The position numbers and the translations under genes are program-made. Of a stretch of DNA of 64,000 nt, positions 25,700-36,010 are shown piece after piece. The stretch is from Cyprinodon diabolis. Taxonomy: Eukaryota > Chordata > Actinopteri > Cyprinodontiformes > Cyprinodontidae. The DNA lies in assembly GCA_030533445.1 (NCBI GenBank), contig CM060069.1, forward strand, positions 1,007,756-1,071,755, given 5' to 3'. The notes beneath the pieces are model-generated. The model worked only from the letters and a program-made list of their open reading frames with translations. It did no database searches and was not told the DNA's origin. Position 1 is the stretch's first letter. Each line of letters opens with the position of its first letter.

Positions 25700-28600
25700 T
25701 CTCCTGCTCATGGTTCTCCTTGCAGCAGGTTCTCCTGCTCATGGTTCTCATGTTCATGGTTCTCCTGATCATGGTTCTCCTGTTCATTGTTCTCCTGATC
25801 ATGGTTTTCCTGCAGCAGGTTCTCCTGATCATGGTTCTCCTGCAGCAGGTTCTCCTGATCATGGTTCTCCTGCTCATGGTTCTCCTGCAGCAGGTTCTCC
25901 TGCTTATGGTTCTTCTGCTCATGGTTCTCCTGTTCATTGTTCTCCTGATCATGGTTTTCCTGCAGCAGGTTCTCCTGATCATGGTTCTCCTGCAGCAGGT
26001 TCTCCTGATCATGGTTCTCCTGCTCATGGTTCTCCTGCAGCAGGTTCTCTGGCTCATGGTTCTCCTGCTCATGATTCTCCTGTTCATGGTTCTCCTGATC
26101 ATGGTTCTCCTGCAGCAGGTTCTCCTGCTTATGGTTCTTCTGCTCATGGTTCTCCTATTCATGGTTCTCCTGATCATGGTTCTCCTGCAGCAGGTTCTCC
26201 TGATCATGGTTCTGCTGCTAATGGTTCTACTGCAGCAGGTTCTCCTGCTCATGGTTCTCCTGCAGCAGTTTCTCCTGCTCATGGTTCTCCTGCTCATGGT
26301 TCTCCTGTTCATGGTTATCTTGATCATGGTTCTGCTGCTCATGGTTGTCCTGCAGCAGGTTCTCCTGCTCATGGTTCTCCTGTTCATGGTTTTCCTGCAG
26401 CAGGTTCTCCTGATCATGGTTCGCCTGCAGCAGGTTCTCCTGCTCATGGCTCTCCTGCTCTTTGTTCTCCTGTTCATGGTTCTCTTGCTCATGGTTCTCC
26501 TGCTCATGGTTCTCCTGATCATGGTTCTCCTGTTCATGGTTCTCCTGATCATGGTTCTCCTGCAGCAGTTTCTCCTGCTCATGGTTCTCCTGCTCATGGT
26601 TTTCCTGCAGCAGTTTCTCCTGCTCATGGTTCTCCTGCAGCAGGTTCTCCTGATCATGGTTCTCCTGCTTATGGTTCTCCTGCAGCAGGTTCTCCTGCTC
26701 ATGGTTCTCCTGCAGCAGTTTCTCCTGCTCATGGTTCTCCTGCAGCAGGTTCTCCTGATCATGGTTCTCCTGCTCATGGGTCTCCTGTTCATGGTTCTCC
26801 TGCTCATGGTTCTCCTGTTCATGGTTTTCCTGCAGCAGGTTCTCCTGATCATGGTTCTCCTGCAGCAGGTTCTCCTGATCATGGTTCTCCTGCTTATGGT
26901 TCTCCTGCAGCAGGTTCTCCTGCTCATGGTTCTCCTGCAGCAGGTTCTCCTGCTCATGGTTCTCCTGCAGCAGGTTCTCCTGATCATGGTTCTCCTGTAC
27001 ATGGTTCTCCTGCAGCAGTTTCTTCTGATCATGGTTCTCCTGCAGCAGGTTCTCCTGATCATGGTTCTCCTGCTCATGGTTCTCCTGCAGCAGGTTCTCC
27101 GGCTCATGGTTCTCCTGCTCATGGTTCTCCTGCAGCAGGTTCTCCTGCAGCAGGTTCTCCTGATCATGGTTCTGCTGCTAATGGTTCTACTGCAGCAGGT
27201 TCTCCTGCTCATGGTTCTCCTGCAGCAGTTTCTCCTGCTCATGGTTCTCCTGATCATGGTTCTCCTGATCATGGTTCTCCTGTTCATGGTTATCTTGATC
27301 ATGGTTCTGCTGCTCATGGTTCTCCTGCTCATGGTTCTCCTGTTCATGGTTTTCCTGCATCAGGTTCTCCTGATCATGGTTCTCCTGCAGCAGGTTCTCC
27401 TGCTCATGGCTCCCCTGCTCTTGGTTCTCCTGTTCATGGTTCTCTTGCTCATGGTTCTCCTGCTCATGGTTCTAATGTTCATGGTTCTCCTGATCATGGT
27501 TCTCCTGCAGCAGGTTCTCCTGATCATGGTTCTGCTGCTCATGGTTCTCCTGCAGCAGGTTCTCCTGCTCATGGTTCTTCTGCCCATGGTTCTCCTGTTC
27601 ATGGTTCTCCTGCTCATGGTTCTCCTGCAGCAGGTTCTCCTGCTCATGGCGTTCCTGCTCTTGGTTCTGCTGTTCATGGTTCTCTTGCTCATGGTTCTCC
27701 TGCTCATGGTTCTCCTGTTCATGGTTCTCCTGATCATGGTTCTCCTGCAGCAGGTTCTCCTGATCATGGTTCTGCTGCTCATGGTTCTCCTGCAGCAGGT
27801 TCTCCTGCTCATGGTTCTCCTGCAGCAGGTTCCCCTGCTCATGGTTCTCCTTTTCATGGTTCTCCTGTTCCTGGTTCTCCTGCTCATGGTTCTCCTGCTC
27901 ATGGTTCTCCTGTTCATGGTTCTCCTGTTCCTGGTTCTCCTGCTCATGGTTCTCCTGCTCATGGTTCTCCTGATCATGGTTCTCCTGCTCATGGTTCTCC
28001 TGTTCATGGTTCTCCTGATCATGGTTCTCCTGTTCATGGTTCTCCTCATCATGGTTCTCCTGATCATGGTTCTCATGCAGCAGGTTCTTCTGATCATGGT
28101 TCTCCTGCAGCAGGTTCTCCTGATCATGGTTCTCCTGCAGCAGGTTCTCCCGATCATGGCTCTCCTGCTCATGGTTCTCCTGTTCATGGTTTTCCTGCAG
28201 CAGGTTCTCCTGATCATGGTTCTCCTGCAGCAGGTTCTCCTGCTCATGGTTCTCCTGCTCATGGTTCTCCTGTTCATGGTTCTCCTCATCATGGTTCTCC
28301 TGATCATGGTTCTCCGGCTCAAGGTTTTCCTGCAGCAGGTTTTAAAGATGATGGTTCTCCTGCATCAGGTTCTCCTGATCATGGTTCTCCTGCTCATGGT
28401 TCTCCTGCAGCAGGTTCTCCTGCTCATGGTTCTCCTGCAGCAGGTTCTCCTGCTCATGGTTCTCCTGCTCATGGTTCTCCTGTTCATGGTTCTCCTGCAG
28501 CAGGTTCTCCTGCTCATGGTTCTCGTGCTCATGGTTCTCCTGTTCATGGTTCTCCTGCTCATGGTTCTCCTGCAGCAGGTTCTCCTACTCATGGTTCTCC

Positions 28601-31600
28601 TGCTCATGGTTCTCCTGCAGCAGTTTCTCCTGCTCATGGTTCCCCTGATCATGGTTCTCCTGATCATGGTTCTCCTGCTCATGGTTCTCCTGCAGCAGGT
28701 TCTCCTGCTCATTGTTCTCCTGTTCAGGGTTCTCCTGATCATGGTTCTCCTGCAGCAGGTTCTCCAGGTCATGGTTCTCCTTTACATGGTTCTCCTGATC
28801 ATGGTTCTCCTGCAGCAGGTTCTCCTGCTCATGGTTCTTCTGCTCATGGTTCTCCTGTTCATGGTTCTCCTGATCATGGTTCTCCTGCAGCAGGTTCTCC
28901 TGATCATGGTTCTGCTGCTCATGGTTCTCCTGCAGCAGGTTCTCCTGCTCATGGTTCTCCTGCAGCAGGTTCCCCCCGCTCATGGCTCTCCTGTTCATGG
29001 TTCTCCTGTTCCTGGTTTTCCTGCAGCAGGTTCTCCTGATCATGGTTCTCCTGCAGCAGGTTCTCCTGCTCATGGTTCTCCCGCTCATGGTTCTCCTTTT
29101 CATGGTTCTCCTTATCATGGTTCTCCTGCAGCAGGTTCTCCTGATCATGGTTCTGCTGCTCATGGTTCTCCTGCAGCAGGTTCTCCTGCTCATGGTTCTT
29201 CTGCCCATGGTTCTCCTGTTCATGGTTCTCCTGCTCATGGTTCTCCTGCAGCAGGTTGTCCTGCTCATGGCTCTCCTGCTCTTGGTTCTCCTGTTCATGG
29301 TTCTCTTGCTCATGGTTCTCCTGCTCATGGTTCTCCTGTTCATGGTTCTCCTGATCATGGTTCTCCTGCAGCAGGTTCTCCTGCTCATGGTTCTTCTGCT
29401 CATGGTTCTCCTGTTCATAGTTCTCCTGATCATGGTTCTCCTGCAGCAGGTTCTCCTGATCATGGTTCTGCTGCTCATGGTTCTCCTGCAGCAGGTTCTC
29501 CTGCTCATGGTTCTCCTGCAGCAGCTTCCCCTGCTCATGGTTTTCCTGTTCCTGGTTCTCCTGCTCATGGTTCTCCTGCTCATGGTTCTCCTGATCATGG
29601 TTCTCCTGCTCATGGTTCTCCTGTTCATGGTTCTCCTGATCATGGTTCTCCTGTTCATGGTTCTCCTCATCATGGTTCTCCTGATCATGGTTCTCATGCA
29701 GCAGGTTCTTCTGATCATGGTTCTCCTGCAGCAGGTTCTCCTGATCATGGTTCTCCTGCAGCAGGTTCTCCCGATCATGGCTCTCCTGCTCATGGTTCTC
29801 CTGTTCATGGTTTTCCTGCAGCAGGTTCTCCTGATCATGGTTCTCCTGCAGCAGGTTCTCCTGCTCATGGTTCTCCTGTTCATGGTTCTCCTCATCATGG
29901 TTCTCCTGATCATGGTTCTCCGGCTCATGGTTTTCCTGCAGCAGGTTTTAAAGATCATGGTTCTCCTGCATCAGGTTCTCCTGATCATGGTTCTCCTGCT
30001 CATAGTTCTCCTGCTCATGGTTCTCCTGCAGCAGGTTCTCCTGCTCATGGTTCTCCTGCTCATGGTTCTCCTGCAGCAGGTTCTCCTGCTCATGGTTGTC
30101 CTGCAGCAGGTTCTCCTGCTCATGGTTCTCCTGCTCATGGTTCTCCTGTTCATGGTTCTCCTGCAGCAGGTTCTCCTGCTCATGGTTCTCGTGCTCATGG
30201 TTCTCCTGTTCATGGTTCTCCTGCTCATGGTTCTCCTGCAGCAGGTTCTCCTACTCATGGTTCTCCTGCTCATGGTTCTCCTGCAGCAGTTTCTCCTGCT
30301 CATGGTTCCCCTGATCATGGTTCTCCTGATCATGGTTCTCCTGCTCATGGTTCTCCTGCAGCAGGTTCTCCTGCTCATTGTTCTCCTGTTCAGGGTTCTC
30401 CTGATCATGGTTCTCCTGCAGCAGGTTCTCCAGGTCATGGTTCTCCTTTTCATGGTTCTCCTGATCATGGTTCTCCTGCAGCAGGTTCTCCTGCTCATGG
30501 TTCTTCTGCTCATGGTTCTCCTGTTCATGGTTCTCCTGATCATGGTTCTCCTGCAGCAGGTTCTCCTGATCATGGTTCTGCTGCTCATGGTTCTCCTGCA
30601 GCAGGTTCTCCTGCTCATGGTTCTCCTGCAGCAGGTTCCCCTGCTCATGGCTCTCCTGTTCATGGTTCTCCTGTTCCTGCTTCTCCTGCTCATGGTTCTT
30701 GCTCATGGTTCTCCTGTTCATGGTTCTCCTGTTCCTGGTTCTCCTGGTCATGGTTCTCCTGCTCATGGTTCTCCTGCTCATGGTTCTCCTGTTCATGGTT
30801 CTCCTGATCATGGTTCTCCTGTTCATGGTTCTCCTCATCATGGTTCTCCTGATCATGGTTCTCATGCAGCAGGTTCTTCTGATCATGGTTCTCCTGCAGC
30901 AGGTTCTCCTGATCATGGTTCTCCTGCAGCAGGTTCTCCCGATCATGGCTCTCCTGCTCATGGTTCTCCTGTTCATGGTGTTCCTGCAGCAGGTTCTCCT
31001 GATCATGGTTCTCCTGCAGCAGGTTCTCCTGCTCATGGTTCTCCTGCAGCAGGTTCTCTTGCTCATGGTTCTCCTGCTCATGGTTCTCCTGTTCATGGTT
31101 CTCCTGCAGCAGGTTCTCCTGCTCATGGTTCTCGTGCTCATGGTTCTCCTGTTCATGGTTCTCCTGCTCATGGTTCTCCTGATCATGGTTCTCCGGCTCA
31201 TGGTTTTCCTGCAGCAGGTTTTAAAGATCATGGTTCTCCTGCATCAGGTTCTCCTGATCATGGTTCTCCTGCATCAGGTTCTCCTGATCATGGTTCTCCT
31301 GCTCATGGTTCTCCTGCTCATGGTTCTCCTGCAGCAGGTTCTCCTGCTCATGGTTCTCCTGCAGCAGGTTCTCCTGCTCATGGTTCTCCTGCAGCAGGTT
31401 CTCTTGCTCATGGTTCTCCTGCTCATGGTTCTCCTGTTCATGGTTCTCCTGCAGCAGGTTCTCCTGCTCATGGTTCTCGTGCTCATGGTTCTCCTGTTCA
31501 TGGTTCTCCTGCTCATGGTTCTCCTGCAGCAGGTTCTCCTACTCATGGTTCTCCTGCTCATGGTTCTCCTGCAGCAGTTTCTCCTGCTCATGGTTCTCCT

Positions 31601-32602
31601 GTTCAGGGTTCTCCTGATCATGGTTCTCCTGCTCATGGTTCTCCTGCAGCAGGTTCTCCTGCTCATTGTTCTCCTGTTCAGGGTGTTCTTGATCATGGTT
31701 CTCCTGCAGCAGGTTCTCCAGGTCATGGTTCTCCTTTTCATGGTTCTCCTGATAATGGTTCTCCTGCAGCAGTTTCTCCTGCTCATGGTTCTCCTGCTAA
31801 TTGTTTTCCTGCAGCAGTTTCTCCTGCTCATGGTTCTCCTGATCATGGTTCTCCTGATCATGGTTCTCCTGCTCATGGTTCTCCTGTTCATGGTTTTCTT
31901 GATCATGGTTCTGCTGCTCATGGTTCTCCTGCTCATGGTTCTCTTGTTCATGGTTTTCCTGCAGCAGGTTCTCCTGATCATGGTTCCTGTTCAGCAGGTT
32001 CTCCTGCTCATGGTTCTCCTGCTCATGGTTCTCCTGTTCATGGTTCTCCTGATCATGGTTCTCCTGCAGCAGGTTCTCCTGATCATGGTTCTGCTGCTCA
32101 TGGTTCTCCTGCAGCAGGTTCTGCTGCTCATGGTTCTTCTGCCCATGGTTCTCCTTTTCATGGTTCTCCTGCTCATGGTTCTCCTGCAGCAGGTTGTCCT
32201 GCTCATGGCTCTCCTGCTCTTGGTTCTCCTGTTCATGGTTCTCTTGCTCATGGTTCTCCTGCTCATGGTTCTCCTGTTCATGGTTCTCCCGATCATGGTT
32301 CTCCTGCAGCAGGTTCTCCTGCTCATGGTTCTTCTGCTCATGGTTCTCCTGTTCATGGTTCTCCTGATCATGGTTCTCCTGCAGCAGGTTCTCCAGGTCA
32401 TGGTTCTCCTTTTCATGGTTCTCCTGATCATGGTTCTCCTGCAGCAGGTTCTCCTGCTCATGGTTCTCCTGCTCATGGTTTTCCTGCAGCAGTTTCTCCT
32501 GCTCATGGTTCTCCTGCTCATGGTTTTCCTGCAGCAGTTTCTCCTGCTCATGGTTCTCCTGATCATGGTTCTCCTGATCATGGTTCTCCTGCTCATGGTT
32601 CT
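25700..32602. repeat. Distal array domain with its own higher-order structure
   Basis: This last 7 kb uses the same 15-bp unit but a different set of variants (CCTGTTCCTGG, TCCTCATCATGG, GGTTATCTTGATCATGG, CAGGTTTTAAAGAT) and largely lacks the T-run variants of the proximal part. The marker TTTTAAAGAT recurs at 28340, 29946 and 31219, giving spacings of 1,606 and 1,273 bases, with similar unit order between the copies. The array therefore has at least two sequence domains that homogenised separately. Confidence 0.75.
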
Positions 32603-34119
32603 AAGCCTTCAACTTGGATGTTAGATCCAGTTCCAACCAGGTTATTTAAGGAGGTATTCCCTTTGATCTCCTCCTCCATTTTAGATGTGATTAATCTATC
32701 TCTGTTACAGGGATATGTACCTAAAGCTTTTAAGGTTGCTGTAATTAAACCTCTGCTTAAGAAACCGTCTCTTGACCCAGATGACTTGGTTAATTATAGA
32801 CCTATATCCAATCTTCCTTTCTTATCCAAAATTCTTGAGAAAGTAGTTGCCAAACAAGTTTGCGACCACTTACACCATAATGAACTTTTTGAAGAGTTTC
32901 AGTCTGGCTTTAGAGCTCATCATAGCACTGAAACAGCTCTGGTGAAAGTCACTAATGATATTCTCATGGCCTCAGATAATGGACTTGTATCTGTGCTCGT
33001 CCTGTTGGATCTCAGTAATGCATTTGATACAGTTGACCATAATATTCTTTTAGAAAGACTTGAATATTTTGTTGGAATTAAAGGAACAGCGCTAGACTGG
33101 TTTAAATCTTATCTATCTGATCGAATTCAGTTTGTTTATGTTAATGATAGATCTTCAACACGCTCAAAGGTTACCTGTGGAGTACCACAGGGATCAGTGC
33201 TAGGACCAATTCTCTTTACTTTATACATGCTCCCAATTGGTAGAATTATTAGACAGCATGGGATTAATTTCCACTGTTATGCTGATGATACCCAGCTATA
33301 TCTGTCTATAATCCAGATGAAGCTAACCCATTACATAGATTACAGGCATGTCTTGAAGACATAAAAACCTGGATGACTCTTAACTTTCTGCTTCTGAATG
33401 CAGACAAAACAGAAGTTATAGTCTTTGGACCAGAGTCTCTGAAAAAGAAGCTGATTAGTCAGTCACTTCATTTGGATGGGATTAAACTGATTTCAGATAA
33501 TAAAGTAAAAAATCTTGGTGTTGTTTTTGATCAGGACCTGTCATTTAAATCCCAGATCAAAGAGGTTTCTAGAATTTCCTTCTTTCATCAGAGGAACATT
33601 GCAAAAATGAGCAATCTCCTGTCCAGGGGTGATGCTGAGAAACTAGTCCATGCATTTGTTACTTCAAGGCTGGACTATTGTAATTCTTTACTATCAGGAA
33701 GTCCACAAACTGTAGTTAAAAGCCTTCAGCTGATCCAAAATGCTGCAGCCAGAGTTCTGATGAAAATGAAAAAGAGAGATCATATCTCTCCTATCCTGGC
33801 TTCTCTTCATTGGCTTCCTGTTAAATCCAGAATAGAATTTAAAATCCTCCTTCTCACATATAAAGCCTTAAATGGCCAAGCTCCATCTGATATCAGAGAT
33901 CTGATTGTTCCTTATGTTCCTAACAGAGCACTTCGCTCTCAATCTGCAGGTTTACTAGTGGTTCCTAGAACTTCTAAAAGTAGAATGGGAGGCAGATCTT
34001 TTAGTTATCAGGCTCCTCTCCTGTGGAACCAACTACCAGTTTTAGTCCGTGAGGCAGACACCCTGTCTACTTTTAAGACTAGGCTTAAAACTTTCCTTTT
34101 TGATAAAGCTTCTAGTTAG
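32603..34119 (+). pseudogene. L2-like LINE reverse transcriptase, truncated and frameshifted
   Basis: This encodes most of a non-LTR reverse transcriptase, which would copy LINE RNA into DNA at the chromosomal target. Visible motifs in order are [65 protein letters not shown] and the catalytic [12 protein letters not shown]. The thumb and C-terminal part follow from 33373 (NADKTEVIVFG, then RLDYCNSLLSGSPQ, HWLPVKSRIEFKILLL and LWNQLPVLVREADTLSTFK), with a stop at 34119. The N-terminal endonuclease is absent. A single small frameshift near 33310-33320, just after the YADD box, separates the two halves. There is no stop at the 5' junction, so the frame continues back into the array as an artificial fusion. 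Confidence 0.92.
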
Positions 34120-34875
34120 AGTGGCTCAGGTTATCCTGAGCTATCTCTATAGTTCTGCTGCTATAGGCTTAGACTGCTGGAGGACATAGGGACCCCTTTT
34201 TCATCATTCTGCTTCATTCTATCTCTATTCTCCCACTCTGCAGAATCTATTAGTTCAATCTCTAACGTTCTGCTCTCTCTGCTTTTTCTCATAGTAGCTT
34301 CATCTGGTCTGTTCCTGTTTGGCTGTGACTCCATCCAGGAGAGAAATATCAGCTGTGCTGCTGCCATCAACACCTTTGTTTCTAGATGTTGGAGCTTGGC
34401 CTGTTTTCCAGTGTAGTCCTGTTTCTCTGACTGTGACTAACTGGATGTGCTCTCTTCATCCTCTGACATGGGAGCTGGCTCGGAGCTCGTCTGCCTGGCT
34501 GTGTGTTTCCTGGACGGGGCCGCCTGTGGAGCTGGTTGACAGTTGCCTTTTGTATCTATGCTTCTTTTTCTATGTCTGCTTCTGTCTCCTTGAACCCCAG
34601 TGGGCCTCAGCAGATGTCCGCTCACACTGAGCCTGGTTCTGCTGGAGGTTTCTTCCTGTTCAAAGGGAGTTTTTCCTCTCCACTGTCGCTACAAGCATGC
34701 TTAGTGTGAGGGATTGCTGAAGAGTCAATGAGTCGATGCAATCAGCTGGTTTTCCTTAGATATAAAACTTTGTATCAATTTGACTGTATGATCTGGTTGA
34801 ACTGTAAAGTGCCTTGAGATGACATGTGTTGTGAATTTGGCGCTATATAAATAAACTGGATTGAATTGAATTGAA
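34120..34875 (+). other. LINE 3' UTR and tail
   Basis: This is untranslated LINE sequence from the RT stop codon to the (TTGAA)n tail. Short open frames here recur identically in every other copy of the family in the window and are not genes. It contains the 80-bp segment (about 34139-34220) that is amplified in antisense at 36011-36747. Confidence 0.85.
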
Positions 34876-34877
34876 TC

Positions 34878-35060
34878 ATGGTTCTCCTTCTGATGGTGCT
34901 TCTGGCTGTGAACCCAGATGCACTTCTTCTCAGAGGAGCATATGTTAGGAGCTTTACTGAGGATGAACACCTCCTACCTGCAGGAGTCATTGTCAGAAGT
35001 GATGGGGGGGAAAACCACAGAAGAAGAAATCAGTGTAATCAGAGCCCTCCCTCCCTCTTG
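34878..35060 (+). CDS. Candidate first exon with signal-peptide-like start, at the array edge
   Basis: The frame opens with ATG in the last array unit, right after the LINE tail. It encodes 61 residues starting [15 protein letters not shown], which looks like a signal peptide, followed by a hydrophilic stretch (RSFTEDEHLLPAGVIVRSD). It ends exactly at a consensus donor GTGAGT at 35061, in phase 0. The first two blocks of the peptide (ATGGTTCTCCTTCTG, ATGGTGCTTCTGGCT) are imperfect copies of the 15-bp array unit. I do not recognise the protein. A phase 0 splice to the acceptor before 38505 would stay in frame with mvb12b (SSAA then MPEV), but there is no similarity to the known vertebrate MVB12B N-terminus. 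It may equally be a chance frame or the remnant of a lost gene. Confidence 0.25.
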
Positions 35061-35675
35061 GTGAGTAGCCTGAAGCTAGGTAGCCTGTAGCTAGCAGGAA
35101 GCTCGCGCTGTTGTTGGTTAGTGAAGTTTAATGAAATGTTGTAAATGTTGGGGTCTGCAGAGATGACCAGCGGTTAACCAGGCTGGTTAGTTGGTTAGAA
35201 TTAATCCATCGATCGTTCCTCCTAACATGTTAGCTGCTAGCTAGCTATAGCTAGTTCTGTGGTTAGCTGAAGCTAACCGTTAGCTTCTTGGCCAATCGAC
35301 CTCAGACGGAGTGGAGCGCCTGGTATGTGAAATAAAATGTGTTTTTAATAATGAAACTAGGTTAGCTTTGGGGTTTAGTTCCGTACATAACAGGAGAGAA
35401 ATGATTGTAAATCAGAGGATGTTTAGCTGCAGGATCTCTGCTAACATCATCAATGCTCAGATCCTCTGATTTGATTCTAGTTTGATTTATTTTCTGTAAC
35501 ATTTCAAATGTTTTCTCCACACCCGGTGGAACTCTGAACTAATTATAAGGCTTTAAAAGAAGCTAAAGCAGAAAAAAAACAGATCATATTATTTTTTTTC
35601 TGAGTTACTGTCCCTGATGTTCTGCTTCTTTAAACAGCAGCAACCTTCTCTTCTCCTAGTATATAAAAAACAACT
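35061..35675. other. Non-coding stretch, no gene seen
   Basis: This is AT-leaning sequence with TAGC-rich inverted motifs near 35230-35290 (GCTAGCTAGCTATAGCTAG, then GGTTAGCTGAAGCTAACC). I see no coding region or recognisable element. It would be intron if the upstream candidate exon is real. Confidence 0.5.
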
Positions 35676-35689
35676 TTCAATTCAGTGCA

Positions 35690-35915
35690 GTTTATTTCTA
35701 TAGTTCTATAGTTTTTTCTATAGCTCTTTAGTTAATTTCTATAGTTCTATAGTTTATTTTTATAGTTCTATAGTTTATTTCTATAGTTCTATAGTTTTTT
35801 TCTATAGCTCTTTAGTTAATTTCTATAGTTCTATAGTTTATTTCTATAGTTCTATAGTTTATTTCTATAGTTCTATAGTTCTATTGTTCTATAGTTCTTT
35901 TCTATAGTTCTAATT
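35690..35915. repeat. CTATAG-rich tandem repeat in the LINE tail
   Basis: About ten imperfect copies of TTTATTTCTATAGTTCTATAG-like units (roughly 20 bases) lie where a normal antisense L2 tail has a single TTTATTTCTATAGCTCCAATTC. It appears to be local expansion of that LINE segment. Confidence 0.8.
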
Positions 35916-36010
35916 CACATCACATCATCTCAAGAGATTCTCAGAGACACTGTAGTCAGATTTTGATCGCATCCTGCAATCCTGGAGGAGCTTGTAGAGA
36001 CGGCCTTTGA

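Larger units (their letters stand above)
1..32602. repeat. Giant 15-bp-unit minisatellite array (about 32.6 kb)
   Basis: Essentially every 15 bases repeats a unit of the form CATGGTTCTCCTG plus two variable bases, alternating with a CAGCAGGTTCTCCTG variant. The constant core is GGTTCTCCTG. The variable six bases are mainly GCTCAT, GCAGCA, GATCAT, GTTCAT or GTACAT, with rarer GCTTAT, GCTAAT and TTTCTT forms. The array starts before base 1, so its true length is unknown. About 2,170 units lie in the window. Because the period is a multiple of three and the common variants lack stops in several frames, very long open frames arise on both strands, reading as pentapeptide repeats ([40 protein letters not shown]). 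Indels at T-run variants shift the frame many times, so I treat these as properties of the repeat, not as genes. Confidence 0.98.
32603..34875 (+). mobile_element. 5'-truncated L2-like (CR1/L2/jockey group) LINE inserted in the array
   Basis: The element begins inside the reverse transcriptase region, carries a 3' UTR and ends in a (TTGAA)n tail after GGCGCTATATAAATAAA, which is the usual end of fish L2-type LINEs. The ten bases TCATGGTTCT occur immediately before it (32593-32602) and immediately after it (34876-34885), so they are the target-site duplication. After the tail the array unit resumes briefly. Antisense pieces of the same family are scattered across the window (35676, 48530, 49060, 53425, 63805). 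Clade assignment is from motif recognition only; the exact family is not determined. Confidence 0.93.

Noticed and set aside
1..32602. Repeat-protein genes (pentapeptide-repeat, antifreeze-like Ala/Pro-rich or Glu/Gln-rich coiled-coil proteins) in the long open frames
   Set aside because: The frames are open on both strands and in several phases at once, switch phase at T-run units, and lack splice sites, promoters or a bias toward synonymous change. They follow from the 15-bp unit composition.
1..32602. CRISPR-like array (regular repeats with variable segments)
   Set aside because: The repeat is 10 bases with 5-6 base variable parts drawn from a small set, there are no spacers of normal length and no cas genes, and the host is a vertebrate.
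28982..33364. A fusion gene joining array-encoded repeats to a reverse transcriptase
   Set aside because: The junction is the 5'-truncated end of a LINE insertion with a target-site duplication. The open reading across it is coincidental, and the RT itself is frameshifted.
34161..34709. Small open frames in the LINE 3' UTR (also at 51246-51827 and 53567-53957)
   Set aside because: They recur in every copy of the LINE family regardless of context and carry no domain. They are untranslated LINE sequence.
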